Positions 22,966 through 29,477 of a stretch of DNA of 29,477 nt are shown piece after piece. Source of the DNA: an uncultured Clostridia bacterium (GTDB lineage: Bacteria; Bacillota; Clostridia; Oscillospirales; Acutalibacteraceae); the NCBI GenBank assembly GCA_944382025.1, contig CALWMQ010000047.1:1-29477 (forward strand), written 5' to 3'. Positions within the stretch are counted from its first letter, which is position 1; the number at the start of each line of letters is the position of its first letter. A program made the position numbers and the translations under genes. Under the pieces are notes generated by a model. That model had not been told where the DNA came from, ran no database searches, and saw only the letters and a list, made by a program, of their open reading frames with translations.

Positions 22966-23003
22966 CGCCGGAGCCTGTATGACAGACTCCGGCGCAATTT
23001 TTT
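22966..23003 (+). terminator. Terminator downstream of the UPF0237-UPF0210 operon, abutting repeat C
   Basis: CGCCGGAG (22966-22973) and CTCCGGCG (22987-22994) form an eight-base stem around a 13-base loop. CAATTTTTT follows on the plus strand. It lies about 200 bases past the UPF0210 stop and touches the start of repeat copy C. Confidence 0.8.
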
Positions 23004-23182
23004 CTCTGCGGAACGTGTCGGGGCGCTTCCCCCGGGCCCCGTCTCCCCTTGCAGCGCCAAAACAGCCATACGCCGCGCTCGCGGCTGACGGTTTTGACCC
23101 GGCGCCGCCCCCTGCTCCCTATTTTCCGCCCTGCGGACGTTTCCAGGCGTTGCCTTTTGTAAAAGGCGAACGCAAACTTTTC
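23004..23182 (-). repeat. GC-rich structured interspersed repeat, copy C
   Basis: In the copy-A sense this copy runs on the minus strand from GAAAAGTTTGCGTTCGCC near 23182 to TTCCGCAGAG near 23004. It is the most diverged of the three. Hairpins are GCCTTTT-AC-AAAAGGC, CGTCC-GCA-GGGCG (one wobble pair) and GCCGC-GAGC-GCGGC. The terminator-like stem at 22966-22994 abuts the same end that faces a terminator in copies A and B. No intact gene precedes it on the minus strand. Confidence 0.82.
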
Positions 23183-23515
23183 GTTTGGCTTATCTTGCGC
23201 AGTAACGCTTTCTACACTCGGTGCGGGAACGTTGATCAAAGGTTCCAGCTGATTGGGACTTCAGGGCTTTCTATAAAAGAACAGATAAACCTCTGCATAG
23301 ATCCTGCCGAACTATATCATTTCCAACAGGAGTTGGATTTCTTTGGAAAACCCGCATTTTCATACAAAAGTATCGCAACAATCCACAATATATGGGGAGT
23401 TTTCATCCCGCACCGTACCTTTTATAGAAGCTATGCGAATATTCCAAATAATGGAAATTTTGTAGAAACATACATAAAAATGGCTATGGGTTTGGTTAGG
23501 GTTTCTATAAATTAA
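23183..23515 (+). pseudogene. AT-rich open segment, possible gene remnant
   Basis: An open frame continues from repeat C through about 110 codons to a TAA at 23515, with no plausible start codon or ribosome binding site of its own. Its composition is clearly more AT-rich than its neighbours, and its predicted residues look protein-like, with aromatic stretches such as HNIWGVFIPHRTFYRSY. I do not recognise a family. It may be the 3' part of a gene acquired from elsewhere and cut off near the repeat, or simply AT-rich spacer that happens to be open. Confidence 0.3.
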
Positions 23516-23518
23516 ACA

Positions 23519-23547
23519 TTGTTTTTTTGATAGGGCAGGTATATACT
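23519..23547 (+). promoter_or_regulatory. Promoter of the V/A-type ATPase operon
   Basis: TTGTTT (23519-23524) and TATACT (23542-23547) are separated by 17 bases, about 100 bases before the first ATPase gene. It begins four bases after the AT-rich open segment ends. Confidence 0.65.
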
Positions 23548-23549
23548 AG

Positions 23550-23604
23550 GAGCACAAGCGGAATACCAAAGCGTTCATATTGTGCTTTATCCTCCCGCTT
23601 GCTC
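23550..23604 (+). other. Two competing hairpins in the ATPase operon leader
   Basis: AGCACAA (23551-23557) can pair with TTGTGCT (23580-23586). The same region can instead pair as GAGC plus AAGCGG (23550-23561) with CCGCTTGCTC (23595-23604). The two folds exclude each other. The first bases may lie upstream of the transcript start, which would weaken an RNA interpretation. Confidence 0.35.
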
Positions 23605-23648
23605 TGTAGTTCTGCCCCTATTCTTCCCATGGAAAGGAAGAGGTACAC

Positions 23649-23960
23649 ATGGAAGAAATGATCAAACGCATCATCGACATGGATAAAAAAGCCCGGGAGA
23701 TCACCGATGCCGCTCAAGAGGAAAAACTCCGTTCCGAGCAGGAGATCGCTCAGCGGGCCACTCAGCTGCGGGAAGAATATCTGAATCGGGCACGGCGCCG
23801 TATCCAGATCAACGCCGAAACCGAAAAGGCGCTGGCTGAGCAGAAGTGGGAACGACGCAAACAGAAATACGCCCGGCAGAAGGCCGATTTGGAAAAAACA
23901 TATGAGGCTAAACATCAGGAATGGGTTAACCAAATCGTGAAAAATATTCTGGAAGGGTAA
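23649..23960 (+). CDS. V/A-type ATPase peripheral-stalk subunit (G/H-like)
   Basis: This 103-residue protein is almost wholly a charged coiled coil (rich in Glu, Lys, Arg, Gln and Ala), beginning MEEMIKRIIDMDKKAREI. Together with subunit E such proteins form the peripheral stalk that holds the catalytic head still against the membrane part. Being the first gene of the V/A-type ATPase operon supports this role. GGAAAGGAAGAGG lies before the ATG. Small coiled-coil subunits diverge quickly, so whether to call it G, H or NtpF-like cannot be settled by eye. A 112-base gap with a small CGGCAG/CTGCCG hairpin (23972-23990) separates it from subunit C. Confidence 0.8.
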   Translation: MEEMIKRIIDMDKKAREITDAAQEEKLRSEQEIAQRATQLREEYLNRARRRIQINAETEKALAEQKWERRKQKYARQKADLEKTYEAKHQEWVNQIVKNILEG

Positions 23961-24072
23961 CCTCTTTCAAACGGCAGCCCCCATCTGCCGGCCTCTTTCC
24001 AGGGAGCCCGTCAACTGGCTTCCGTGATCCGGCAACCAGGCAGGCTTCCCCTGCCAAATCCGCAGAAAGGAC

Positions 24073-25125
24073 ATGGTACCGAAGATGTTTGCTTCTCCCT
24101 TTTCCGCCAACGTCATTCTGGCCAAGGCCCGGGCCATGTACGGCAACTGCCTGACTGCCCAGAATTACCTGGAACTGCTGGCCTGTCACAGCGTCAGTGA
24201 AGTAGCCGGTTACTTGAAAAACCGTACCGCTTACGCTTCTGTTCTCTCCGATATCAATGAATCTACTGTCCACCGGGGGCATTTGGAAAATCTGCTGCGC
24301 CGGAAACTGTATAACGACTATAATTCCCTGAGCCGGTATGATAAGACGGTGGGGATGCGTACCTCCGCCTATCTGGTCCAGCGGGAAGAAGTCGATCAGA
24401 TTATGAGCTGCCTCCGGCTTCTCAGCGCCGGGAGAACAGAGGAATTCTTTTTCTCTATGCCCATGTTTATCAGCAGCCATACCGAATTGGACCTGATCCG
24501 TATGGGCCATTCCAAATCCTACGAGGAACTGCTGTCGGCTCTGGAGGGAACCCCATATAAAAAGATTCTGGAATTGTACCCTCCCGATGACGGGCATATA
24601 CGCATTACGGAAATTGAAAACGCCTTGCATAGCCGGTTAACCAAAACCCTCCTGGGAATCGTTGACAGCACCAAAGGCAGGCTCCATGAAGAACTGGTCA
24701 GTCTCTGCGGCACCCAGATTGACGCCCAGAACGTTACCCGGATCTTACGGCTGAAAACCTATTTTCATGCCGATACCGATACCATTCGGGCTAATCTGCT
24801 GCCTTCCGGCCATACCATACCTCCTAAAATACTGGATCGGATGCTGGAAGCTTCCTCCGCCCAGGAAATTTTGTCCCTGTTTTATTCCACCCCCGCCGGA
24901 CGGCTTCTCCCGGAAAGCCAACGCGCCCTGATCCATGACCTGCATCACCGGGTTCCCTATTTCAACGCCCGGCACCATATGCACTATTCCACCCACCCGA
25001 TGGTTGTCCTGATCTCTTATATCATTATTACCGAGGTGGAGCTGGACGACATTATCAATATCATTGAGGGCATCCGCTACAATTTGTCTCCTGAGGAGAT
25101 CAAACCCATGCTGGTACTCGTATGA
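24073..25125 (+). CDS. atpC: V/A-type ATPase subunit C
   Basis: This 350-residue all-helical protein matches the AC39/subunit C family, which links the central rotor shaft to the membrane ring. Typical parts are the N-terminal NVILAKARAMYGN, a YDKTVGMRTS region, and the C-terminal segment EVELDDIINIIEGIRYNLSPEEI. The ATG at 24073 has AAAGG only two bases away, while an in-frame ATG at 24085 (MFASPF) has it 14 bases away; neither spacing is ideal, so the start may be either. The gene lies before subunit I, an order different from the Enterococcus and Thermus operons, where C follows E. Confidence 0.92.
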   Translation: MVPKMFASPFSANVILAKARAMYGNCLTAQNYLELLACHSVSEVAGYLKNRTAYASVLSDINESTVHRGHLENLLRRKLYNDYNSLSRYDKTVGMRTSAYLVQREEVDQIMSCLRLLSAGRTEEFFFSMPMFISSHTELDLIRMGHSKSYEELLSALEGTPYKKILELYPPDDGHIRITEIENALHSRLTKTLLGIVDSTKGRLHEELVSLCGTQIDAQNVTRILRLKTYFHADTDTIRANLLPSGHTIPPKILDRMLEASSAQEILSLFYSTPAGRLLPESQRALIHDLHHRVPYFNARHHMHYSTHPMVVLISYIIITEVELDDIINIIEGIRYNLSPEEIKPMLVLV

Positions 25126-25143
25126 ATAAGGAGGTGAACTCTC

Positions 25144-27081
25144 TTGGCAGTTGCAAAGATGAAACTGGTCAGCATCATCGGCCATTTAAACAGCCTGGAC
25201 AACGTCGTCCGGGTATGCGGACAAAGCGGTGTGTTCCAGCCGGATGATGCCATGACTTTCTTTTCCGATACCACCGGATTCTCCTCCATTAAAGAGGAAA
25301 ACCCCTATAGTGATCCCTTGAGCCGCCTGGAATCCGCAGTGGTCCGCGTCGGCGGCAAGCTGAAGCTGACCGACCTGCCTGAGACCATGGGGCGGGAAGA
25401 ACTAACCGCCTATGTGGACGGATTTGCCCAGAAAGCCGCGGACCTAACCCGCCGCCGCAGCGAATTATCCGCCCATCAGGAATCCCTGAGTAAGGATATT
25501 GAGCAGTTCCAGCATTTCAAAGGGCTGGACATTGATTTGGAAGATATCCTTCATTGCCAAACCATTAAAGTGCGTTTCGGCCGCCTGCCCAAAGAGAGCT
25601 TTGAAAAACTGCGCAGCTATAATGAAAACCCTTATGTGCTCTTTTTCCCCGGCGCCAGCGATACGGAATATTACTGGGGCGTCTACTTCGCCCCGCTGGA
25701 ATACGCATCAGAGGTAGACCGTATCTTCTCCAGCCTGTATTTTGAGCGGCTGCGGATCCCCTCCGCGGAAGGCACTCCGGAAGAAATCGTCGCCCATCTG
25801 GAGGCGGAACAAACCGAAGCCATTGCCCAGGCCAATGCCCTTCAAAAAGAACTGTCCGATTTCTGGCAGTCGGAAGCGGCCCGCTGCTGCCAGGTATACA
25901 GCCGCCTCAAACAGCTGGACTATTACTTTGGCGTGCGCCGGTATGCTGCCCGCTACAATGACAAGTTCATCCTGGCCGGCTGGATCCCCGCTAACAAGGA
26001 AAAAGCCTTCTCTCAAGCGCTGGAATCCATCGATGCTATTGAATATTCCTTCCAAAGCCCGGACGCTGATACCCATCACACCCCGCCGGTTTCCCTGCGC
26101 AATCCCGGGCTGTTCAGGCCGTTTGAATTCTTCGTGGATATGTACGGCCTGCCCCGGTACAACGAAATTGATCCTACCGCCTTTGTGGCCATTACCTTCA
26201 CCATCCTGTTCGGCATTATGTTCGGGGATCTGGGTCAGGGAATCCTGTTATCCATCGCCGGTTTCCTCATGTGGAAGCTGAAAAAAATGCCCATCGGCAA
26301 AATCCTGGTTCCCTGCGGCATCTCTTCCGCCGTATTCGGTATCGTGTTCGGTTCGGTCTTCGGCTTCGAGCATGTACTGGATCCCTTCTATCACGCGGTA
26401 TTCGGCCTGGAGGAAAAACCCATTGAGGTCATGAATCCCTCTATGACCGTCAATATCATCCTGGGAGCTGTCTTTATCGGCTTGGCTCTCATCCTGATCG
26501 CCATGCTCCTGAACATTTATTCCAGCTTCCGGCGCCGGGACTATGAAAATGCCCTGTTCGGCCCCAACGGTATTGCCGGGTTTGTCTTCTTCGCCTCGCT
26601 GGTTACCGGTTTCGGCGGCCAGCTGATGTTCGGATGGCAGCTGCTGAACACCCCCTATGTGCTGTGCCTCATCGTACTGCCGATCCTCCTGATCTTCCTG
26701 CGTGAACCCCTGGGCAAGCTGGTGGCACGGGATCCTGACTGGAAACCGGAAAAATGGGGTGAATTCATCGTTCAGAACTTCTTCGAATTGTTCGAGATGA
26801 TGCTCACCTACCTGTCCAACACCATGTCCTTCCTGCGGGTAGGCGCTTTCGTACTGGTTCACGCCGGTATGATGATGGCGGTCTTCGCCATCGCCGGACT
26901 ATTCGGTCCCTTCGGTTACACCGTGGCGGTGATCATCGGCAACGCCTTGGTTATGGCCATGGAGGCCCTATTGGTTTCCATCCAAGTTATGCGTCTGGAA
27001 TTTTATGAAATGTTCAGCCGCTATTACAACGGCGATGGTCGTGCCTTCCATCCCCTGTCCCTGGAAAATGGCCGGGATTAA
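25144..27081 (+). CDS. atpI: V/A-type ATPase subunit I (membrane stator)
   Basis: This 645-residue subunit is the membrane stator that lets ions reach the rotor ring. The first half is soluble and helical, with coiled-coil arms that bind the peripheral stalks. The second half has about seven or eight membrane helices, starting near residue 335 with FVAITFTILFGIMFGDLGQG. The conserved SNTMSFLRVGAFVLVHAG segment contains the arginine close to the ion path. The start is a TTG at 25144 with GGAGGTG eight bases upstream. It follows the subunit C stop by 18 bases and precedes the proteolipid gene by 52. Confidence 0.95.
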   Translation: MAVAKMKLVSIIGHLNSLDNVVRVCGQSGVFQPDDAMTFFSDTTGFSSIKEENPYSDPLSRLESAVVRVGGKLKLTDLPETMGREELTAYVDGFAQKAADLTRRRSELSAHQESLSKDIEQFQHFKGLDIDLEDILHCQTIKVRFGRLPKESFEKLRSYNENPYVLFFPGASDTEYYWGVYFAPLEYASEVDRIFSSLYFERLRIPSAEGTPEEIVAHLEAEQTEAIAQANALQKELSDFWQSEAARCCQVYSRLKQLDYYFGVRRYAARYNDKFILAGWIPANKEKAFSQALESIDAIEYSFQSPDADTHHTPPVSLRNPGLFRPFEFFVDMYGLPRYNEIDPTAFVAITFTILFGIMFGDLGQGILLSIAGFLMWKLKKMPIGKILVPCGISSAVFGIVFGSVFGFEHVLDPFYHAVFGLEEKPIEVMNPSMTVNIILGAVFIGLALILIAMLLNIYSSFRRRDYENALFGPNGIAGFVFFASLVTGFGGQLMFGWQLLNTPYVLCLIVLPILLIFLREPLGKLVARDPDWKPEKWGEFIVQNFFELFEMMLTYLSNTMSFLRVGAFVLVHAGMMMAVFAIAGLFGPFGYTVAVIIGNALVMAMEALLVSIQVMRLEFYEMFSRYYNGDGRAFHPLSLENGRD

Positions 27082-27133
27082 CCCCATTGGTTGAGATTTT
27101 ATTATATAATCCATTATTTAGGAGGAATTTTCA

Positions 27134-27595
27134 ATGACTGCTTTGTATTTTATCCTTCCCGTGATCCTGCTGGCGGCCTCGGTTGCCATTTCCACCCTGC
27201 TGGTCAAAAAAGGAAAAACGCCCCGCAAGGCCATGAAAGTACATTTTTTCTCCCTGGCCATGATCGCCGCGGTTTGCGTTATGCTCCCGCTGGGTGCTTC
27301 CGCCGCTGATACTGCCGCCAACGCTGAAAACGGCGGAGCGGACGCCAGCGCTGTCACCACTGAAACGGAATCCAGCGGCATGGCCGATGGACTGAAGTAT
27401 ATTGGCGCCGCCTTGGCCGTGGGCCTGGCCGGCATCGGCTGCGGCATCGCCGTAGCCGCTGGCGCTCCTGCCGCTATCGGCGCTACTGCTGAAGATCCTA
27501 AGTCCTTCGGTAAATCCATTATCTTCGTGGCCTTGGGCGAAGGCTTCGGTTTGTACGGGCTGTTGATCGCTATCCTCTGCCTGGTGCTGAAATAG
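27134..27595 (+). CDS. atpK: V/A-type ATPase subunit K (rotor proteolipid) with N-terminal extension
   Basis: This 153-residue protein ends in the two-helix hairpin that forms the rotor ring: a glycine- and alanine-rich helix (about 87-116), the loop EDPKSFGK, and a second helix with the ion-binding Glu136 in ALGEGFGLYGLLIAI. Residues 1-60 form an extra part with two hydrophobic segments; the second ends in a signal-peptidase-like ASA-A site, followed by a polar linker rich in Ala, Glu and Thr. If the extension is cut off, the mature subunit would be a normal two-helix proteolipid. The Gln residues that mark sodium-binding rings are missing, so protons are the likelier ion. AGGAGG lies eight bases upstream. 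Confidence 0.92.
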   Translation: MTALYFILPVILLAASVAISTLLVKKGKTPRKAMKVHFFSLAMIAAVCVMLPLGASAADTAANAENGGADASAVTTETESSGMADGLKYIGAALAVGLAGIGCGIAVAAGAPAAIGATAEDPKSFGKSIIFVALGEGFGLYGLLIAILCLVLK

Positions 27596-27631
27596 ATCCC
27601 TGCCCATTTACCCGGAAAGGAGGGCTGTATC

Positions 27632-27940
27632 ATGCGATTTTACTTAATCAGCGATAACAACGATACCCGGGTCGGCATGCGCCTGGCCGGTATTGATGGA
27701 GTAGTGGTTCATGAGCCGGATGAGGTGAACCTTGCCTTGTGCAAAGCTATGGACATGGAGGATGTGGCTGTTATCCTCATGACGGAACATCTGGTCAAAA
27801 TGTGCGGCCCTCTGGTGGACGATCTGAAGCTGAACCGCTCCCGTCCCCTGATTGTGGAAATCCCCGACCGGCACGGCAACGGCCGCGCCAAGGATTCCAT
27901 TACCCGCTATGTGCGGGAGGCCATCGGCATCAAGATTTGA
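27632..27940 (+). CDS. atpF: V/A-type ATPase subunit F
   Basis: This 102-residue protein belongs to the central-shaft subunit F family. The N-terminus MRFYLISDNNDTRVGMRLAG is the usual first strand and helix, and a VILMTEHLV strand follows in the middle. PLIVEIPD and the C-terminal helix DSITRYVREAIG complete the fold. The shaft subunit F binds subunit D and adjusts rotation in the catalytic head. AAAGGAGG lies at a normal distance before the ATG. It sits between subunits K and E. Confidence 0.93.
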   Translation: MRFYLISDNNDTRVGMRLAGIDGVVVHEPDEVNLALCKAMDMEDVAVILMTEHLVKMCGPLVDDLKLNRSRPLIVEIPDRHGNGRAKDSITRYVREAIGIKI

Positions 27941-27967
27941 GTTTACCTGGAAAGGGCGTGATCTCCC

Positions 27968-28564
27968 ATGGCGAACAGCGAAGAAAAAGTCAGTAAGTTT
28001 GTTCAGGCCATTACCCAATACGCACAGGAACAAAAAGAAAAAATCCACCAGGAGGTGGAGGATTTTAAGACCGCCAAGCTCCAGGAGGCGGAACAGCAGG
28101 TACTCCGTGACGCTTACACCCTGATCCAAAAGGAACGCCTGGAACTCCAGGGCGATATGAGCCGGGAAATGTCCCGCCGGGATCTGGCTGCCCGGAAAGA
28201 ACTGCTGGCCCTGCGCCGGGATATGATGTCCCGGGTCTTCGCCGAGGCGGAAATACAGCTGGCCGCTTTTCGTGCCAGCCCCGCCTATATGGACTACCTG
28301 AAAAAGGCTGTCCGGGAATTGGAAAGCGTTCTCCCGACTCAGGGTACGTTCTATGAGGTCGGCCCCCAGGATACGGAACTGCTGCCCCAGCTGCGGGAAT
28401 TGTGCCCCCAGGGCTGCCCCGTCCAGGTCGCTGACGATATCCGCCTTGGCGGTATCCGCGGCGTTAACCTCTCTGCCGGCCGGATGGCCGATAATACCCT
28501 GGATACCCGTCTGGAGGAACAGAAAGACTGGTTTATTACCCATGCCGGGCTGACGGTGGATTGA
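27968..28564 (+). CDS. atpE: V/A-type ATPase subunit E
   Basis: This 198-residue peripheral-stalk subunit has a long charged N-terminal coiled coil (about residues 1-90) and a mixed alpha/beta C-terminal domain that caps the catalytic head. The C-terminal GVNLSAGRMADNTLDTRLEEQ is the family hallmark. It pairs with the G/H-like protein encoded first in the operon. It begins 27 bases after subunit F, with AAAGG before the ATG, and lies directly before subunit A rather than before C as in Enterococcus. Confidence 0.93.
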   Translation: MANSEEKVSKFVQAITQYAQEQKEKIHQEVEDFKTAKLQEAEQQVLRDAYTLIQKERLELQGDMSREMSRRDLAARKELLALRRDMMSRVFAEAEIQLAAFRASPAYMDYLKKAVRELESVLPTQGTFYEVGPQDTELLPQLRELCPQGCPVQVADDIRLGGIRGVNLSAGRMADNTLDTRLEEQKDWFITHAGLTVD

Positions 28565-28622
28565 TCCGCCCGGTTCTCGCGGCTGGCCGCGTTCAGACTA
28601 ATTCGAAAGGTGTGGTGTCATC

Positions 28623-29477
28623 ATGAACAACACCATATACGGCATCAACGGCCCGGTTGTCACTATCCTGGGCAGTACCGGCCTGACCATGATGGAAATG
28701 GTGCTGGTTGGTGAGGAAAAACTGGTGGGTGAGGTCATCGGCATCAATGATCAGCAGACCACCATCCAGGTCTATGAAAACACCACCGGCCTGCGTCCCG
28801 GTGAACCGGTATATTCCTCAGGCGGGCCTCTGTGCGCTACCCTGGGACCAGGTATCCTGGACAATATATTCGACGGCATCGAACGCCCGCTGAAGGCTAT
28901 CGAAGCCAAATCCGGCGACTTTATCAGCCGCGGTGTCTCGGTTTCTTCCCTGGACGAGGAGCGGGAATGGGATGTCACCATCCTTGTCAAACCCGGTGAC
29001 GCCCTTGCCCCGGGACAGGTATACGCTACCTGCCCGGAAACCCCGATTATTACTCATAAATGCATGGTGCCTCCCGGCCTGTCCGGCCGTGTCACCCAAG
29101 TCCAACCCAATGGAAAATACAAAATTCGGGACACGGTTGTGACGCTCCAGGATGAAAAGGGCGCTCTCCATCAGCTGTCCCTCTGCCAGCAATGGCCTAT
29201 CCGGACCCCCCGCCCGGTGGCCAAACGGCTATACGCTGACCGCCCCCTCATCACCGGCCAACGGGTCATCGATACCCTGTTCCCAGTGGCTAAGGGCGGT
29301 ACCGCCGCCATCCCCGGCGGATTCGGTACCGGCAAAACCATGACCCAGCACCTGTTGGCTAATGGGGGCGTCGTCTGTATCATTGTCTATGTGGGCTGCG
29401 GAGAACGTGGAAATGAGATGTCCCAGGTTCTGGAGGGGCTCTCCAGCTTGGTCGTCCCGATATCCGGCCGCCCTATG
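28623..29477 (+). CDS. atpA: V/A-type ATPase catalytic subunit A (partial, cut by window end)
   Basis: 285 codons of the catalytic subunit are present. The N-terminal beta barrel begins MNNTIYGINGPVVTI, followed by the bulge domain with ITHKCMVPPGLSG, and the nucleotide domain begins near residue 210 with GQRVIDTLFPVAKGG. The P-loop GGFGTGKT is at residues 232-239; the family usually has GPFGSGKT. YVGCGERGNEM follows as expected. A short stretch after the P-loop (residues about 244-250, ANGGVVC) differs from the usual AKWSDAD. AAAGG is 12 bases before the ATG. The rest, and presumably subunits B and D, lies beyond the window. Confidence 0.95.
   Translation, partial: MNNTIYGINGPVVTILGSTGLTMMEMVLVGEEKLVGEVIGINDQQTTIQVYENTTGLRPGEPVYSSGGPLCATLGPGILDNIFDGIERPLKAIEAKSGDFISRGVSVSSLDEEREWDVTILVKPGDALAPGQVYATCPETPIITHKCMVPPGLSGRVTQVQPNGKYKIRDTVVTLQDEKGALHQLSLCQQWPIRTPRPVAKRLYADRPLITGQRVIDTLFPVAKGGTAAIPGGFGTGKTMTQHLLANGGVVCIIVYVGCGERGNEMSQVLEGLSSLVVPISGRPM

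Noticed and set aside
22842..23239. Minus-strand frames across repeat C (75 and 96 codons)
   Set aside because: They run through a non-coding repeat, have no ribosome binding sites, and their translations resemble the translations of copies A and B only because the DNA is repeated.
1..29477. CRISPR arrays, tRNA and rRNA genes, prophage
   Set aside because: No regularly spaced short repeats, no cloverleaf with TTCGA-type arm in gene gaps, and no phage structural or integrase genes were found by eye.

Overview
The window looks like a chromosomal stretch of a spore-forming, GC-rich member of the Clostridia (Oscillospiraceae/Ruminococcaceae-like). This rests on a complete spoIIAA-spoIIAB-sigF operon, a spoIIR gene, strong AGGAGG-type ribosome binding sites, frequent TTG/GTG starts, a T-box leader and a bacterial V/A-type ATPase operon. 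No plasmid, prophage, CRISPR array, tRNA or rRNA gene was recognised. The taxonomic placement is inference from gene content and style.

Layout. Bases 1-2935 (minus) hold a copper operon: a dyad-containing promoter, a CopZ-like chaperone, a CopA Cu+-ATPase and the start of a thioredoxin-reductase-like flavoprotein that runs off the left edge. Bases 3139-3726 encode an unknown five-helix membrane protein. Bases 3876-6440 (minus) are a cysteine operon, cysE-cysS, preceded by a T-box leader whose specifier (TGC) and acceptor-pairing bases (TGGA) both fit tRNA-Cys. Bases 6462-9154 (minus) carry recX, rimO and pgsA. recA follows at 9472-10620 with its own terminator and a near-consensus promoter.

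From 10.9 to 16.8 kb there is a small DUF6054-like gene (plus), then minus-strand sigF, spoIIAB, spoIIAA, folC, spoIIR and ispE. The forespore sigma factor, its anti-sigma factor and anti-anti-sigma factor, and the SpoIIR signal protein lie within about 4.2 kb. Bases 16.9-18.6 kb encode a PLP aminotransferase and its Lrp/AsnC-type regulator, arranged like B. subtilis alaR-alaT. A PHP-type histidinol phosphatase follows.

The right third is on the plus strand. It holds a transglutaminase-fold lipoprotein, the UPF0237 (ACT)/UPF0210 (DUF711) pair, an 880-base non-coding gap, and a V/A-type ATPase operon in the order G/H-like, C, I, K, F, E, A (A is cut by the window end).

The most unusual signal is a 150-180 base GC-rich repeat present three times in gene-free gaps (about 11345-11500, 14916-15086, 23004-23182). 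Each copy can fold into three successive hairpins. In one hairpin the stem is identical in all copies while the four-base loop differs. Two copies lie in sense orientation between a gene's stop codon and its terminator, and all three have a terminator-like stem-loop on the same side. This looks like a structured interspersed element, possibly a 3'-UTR RNA element. Next to the third copy is an AT-rich stretch that may be the remains of an acquired gene.
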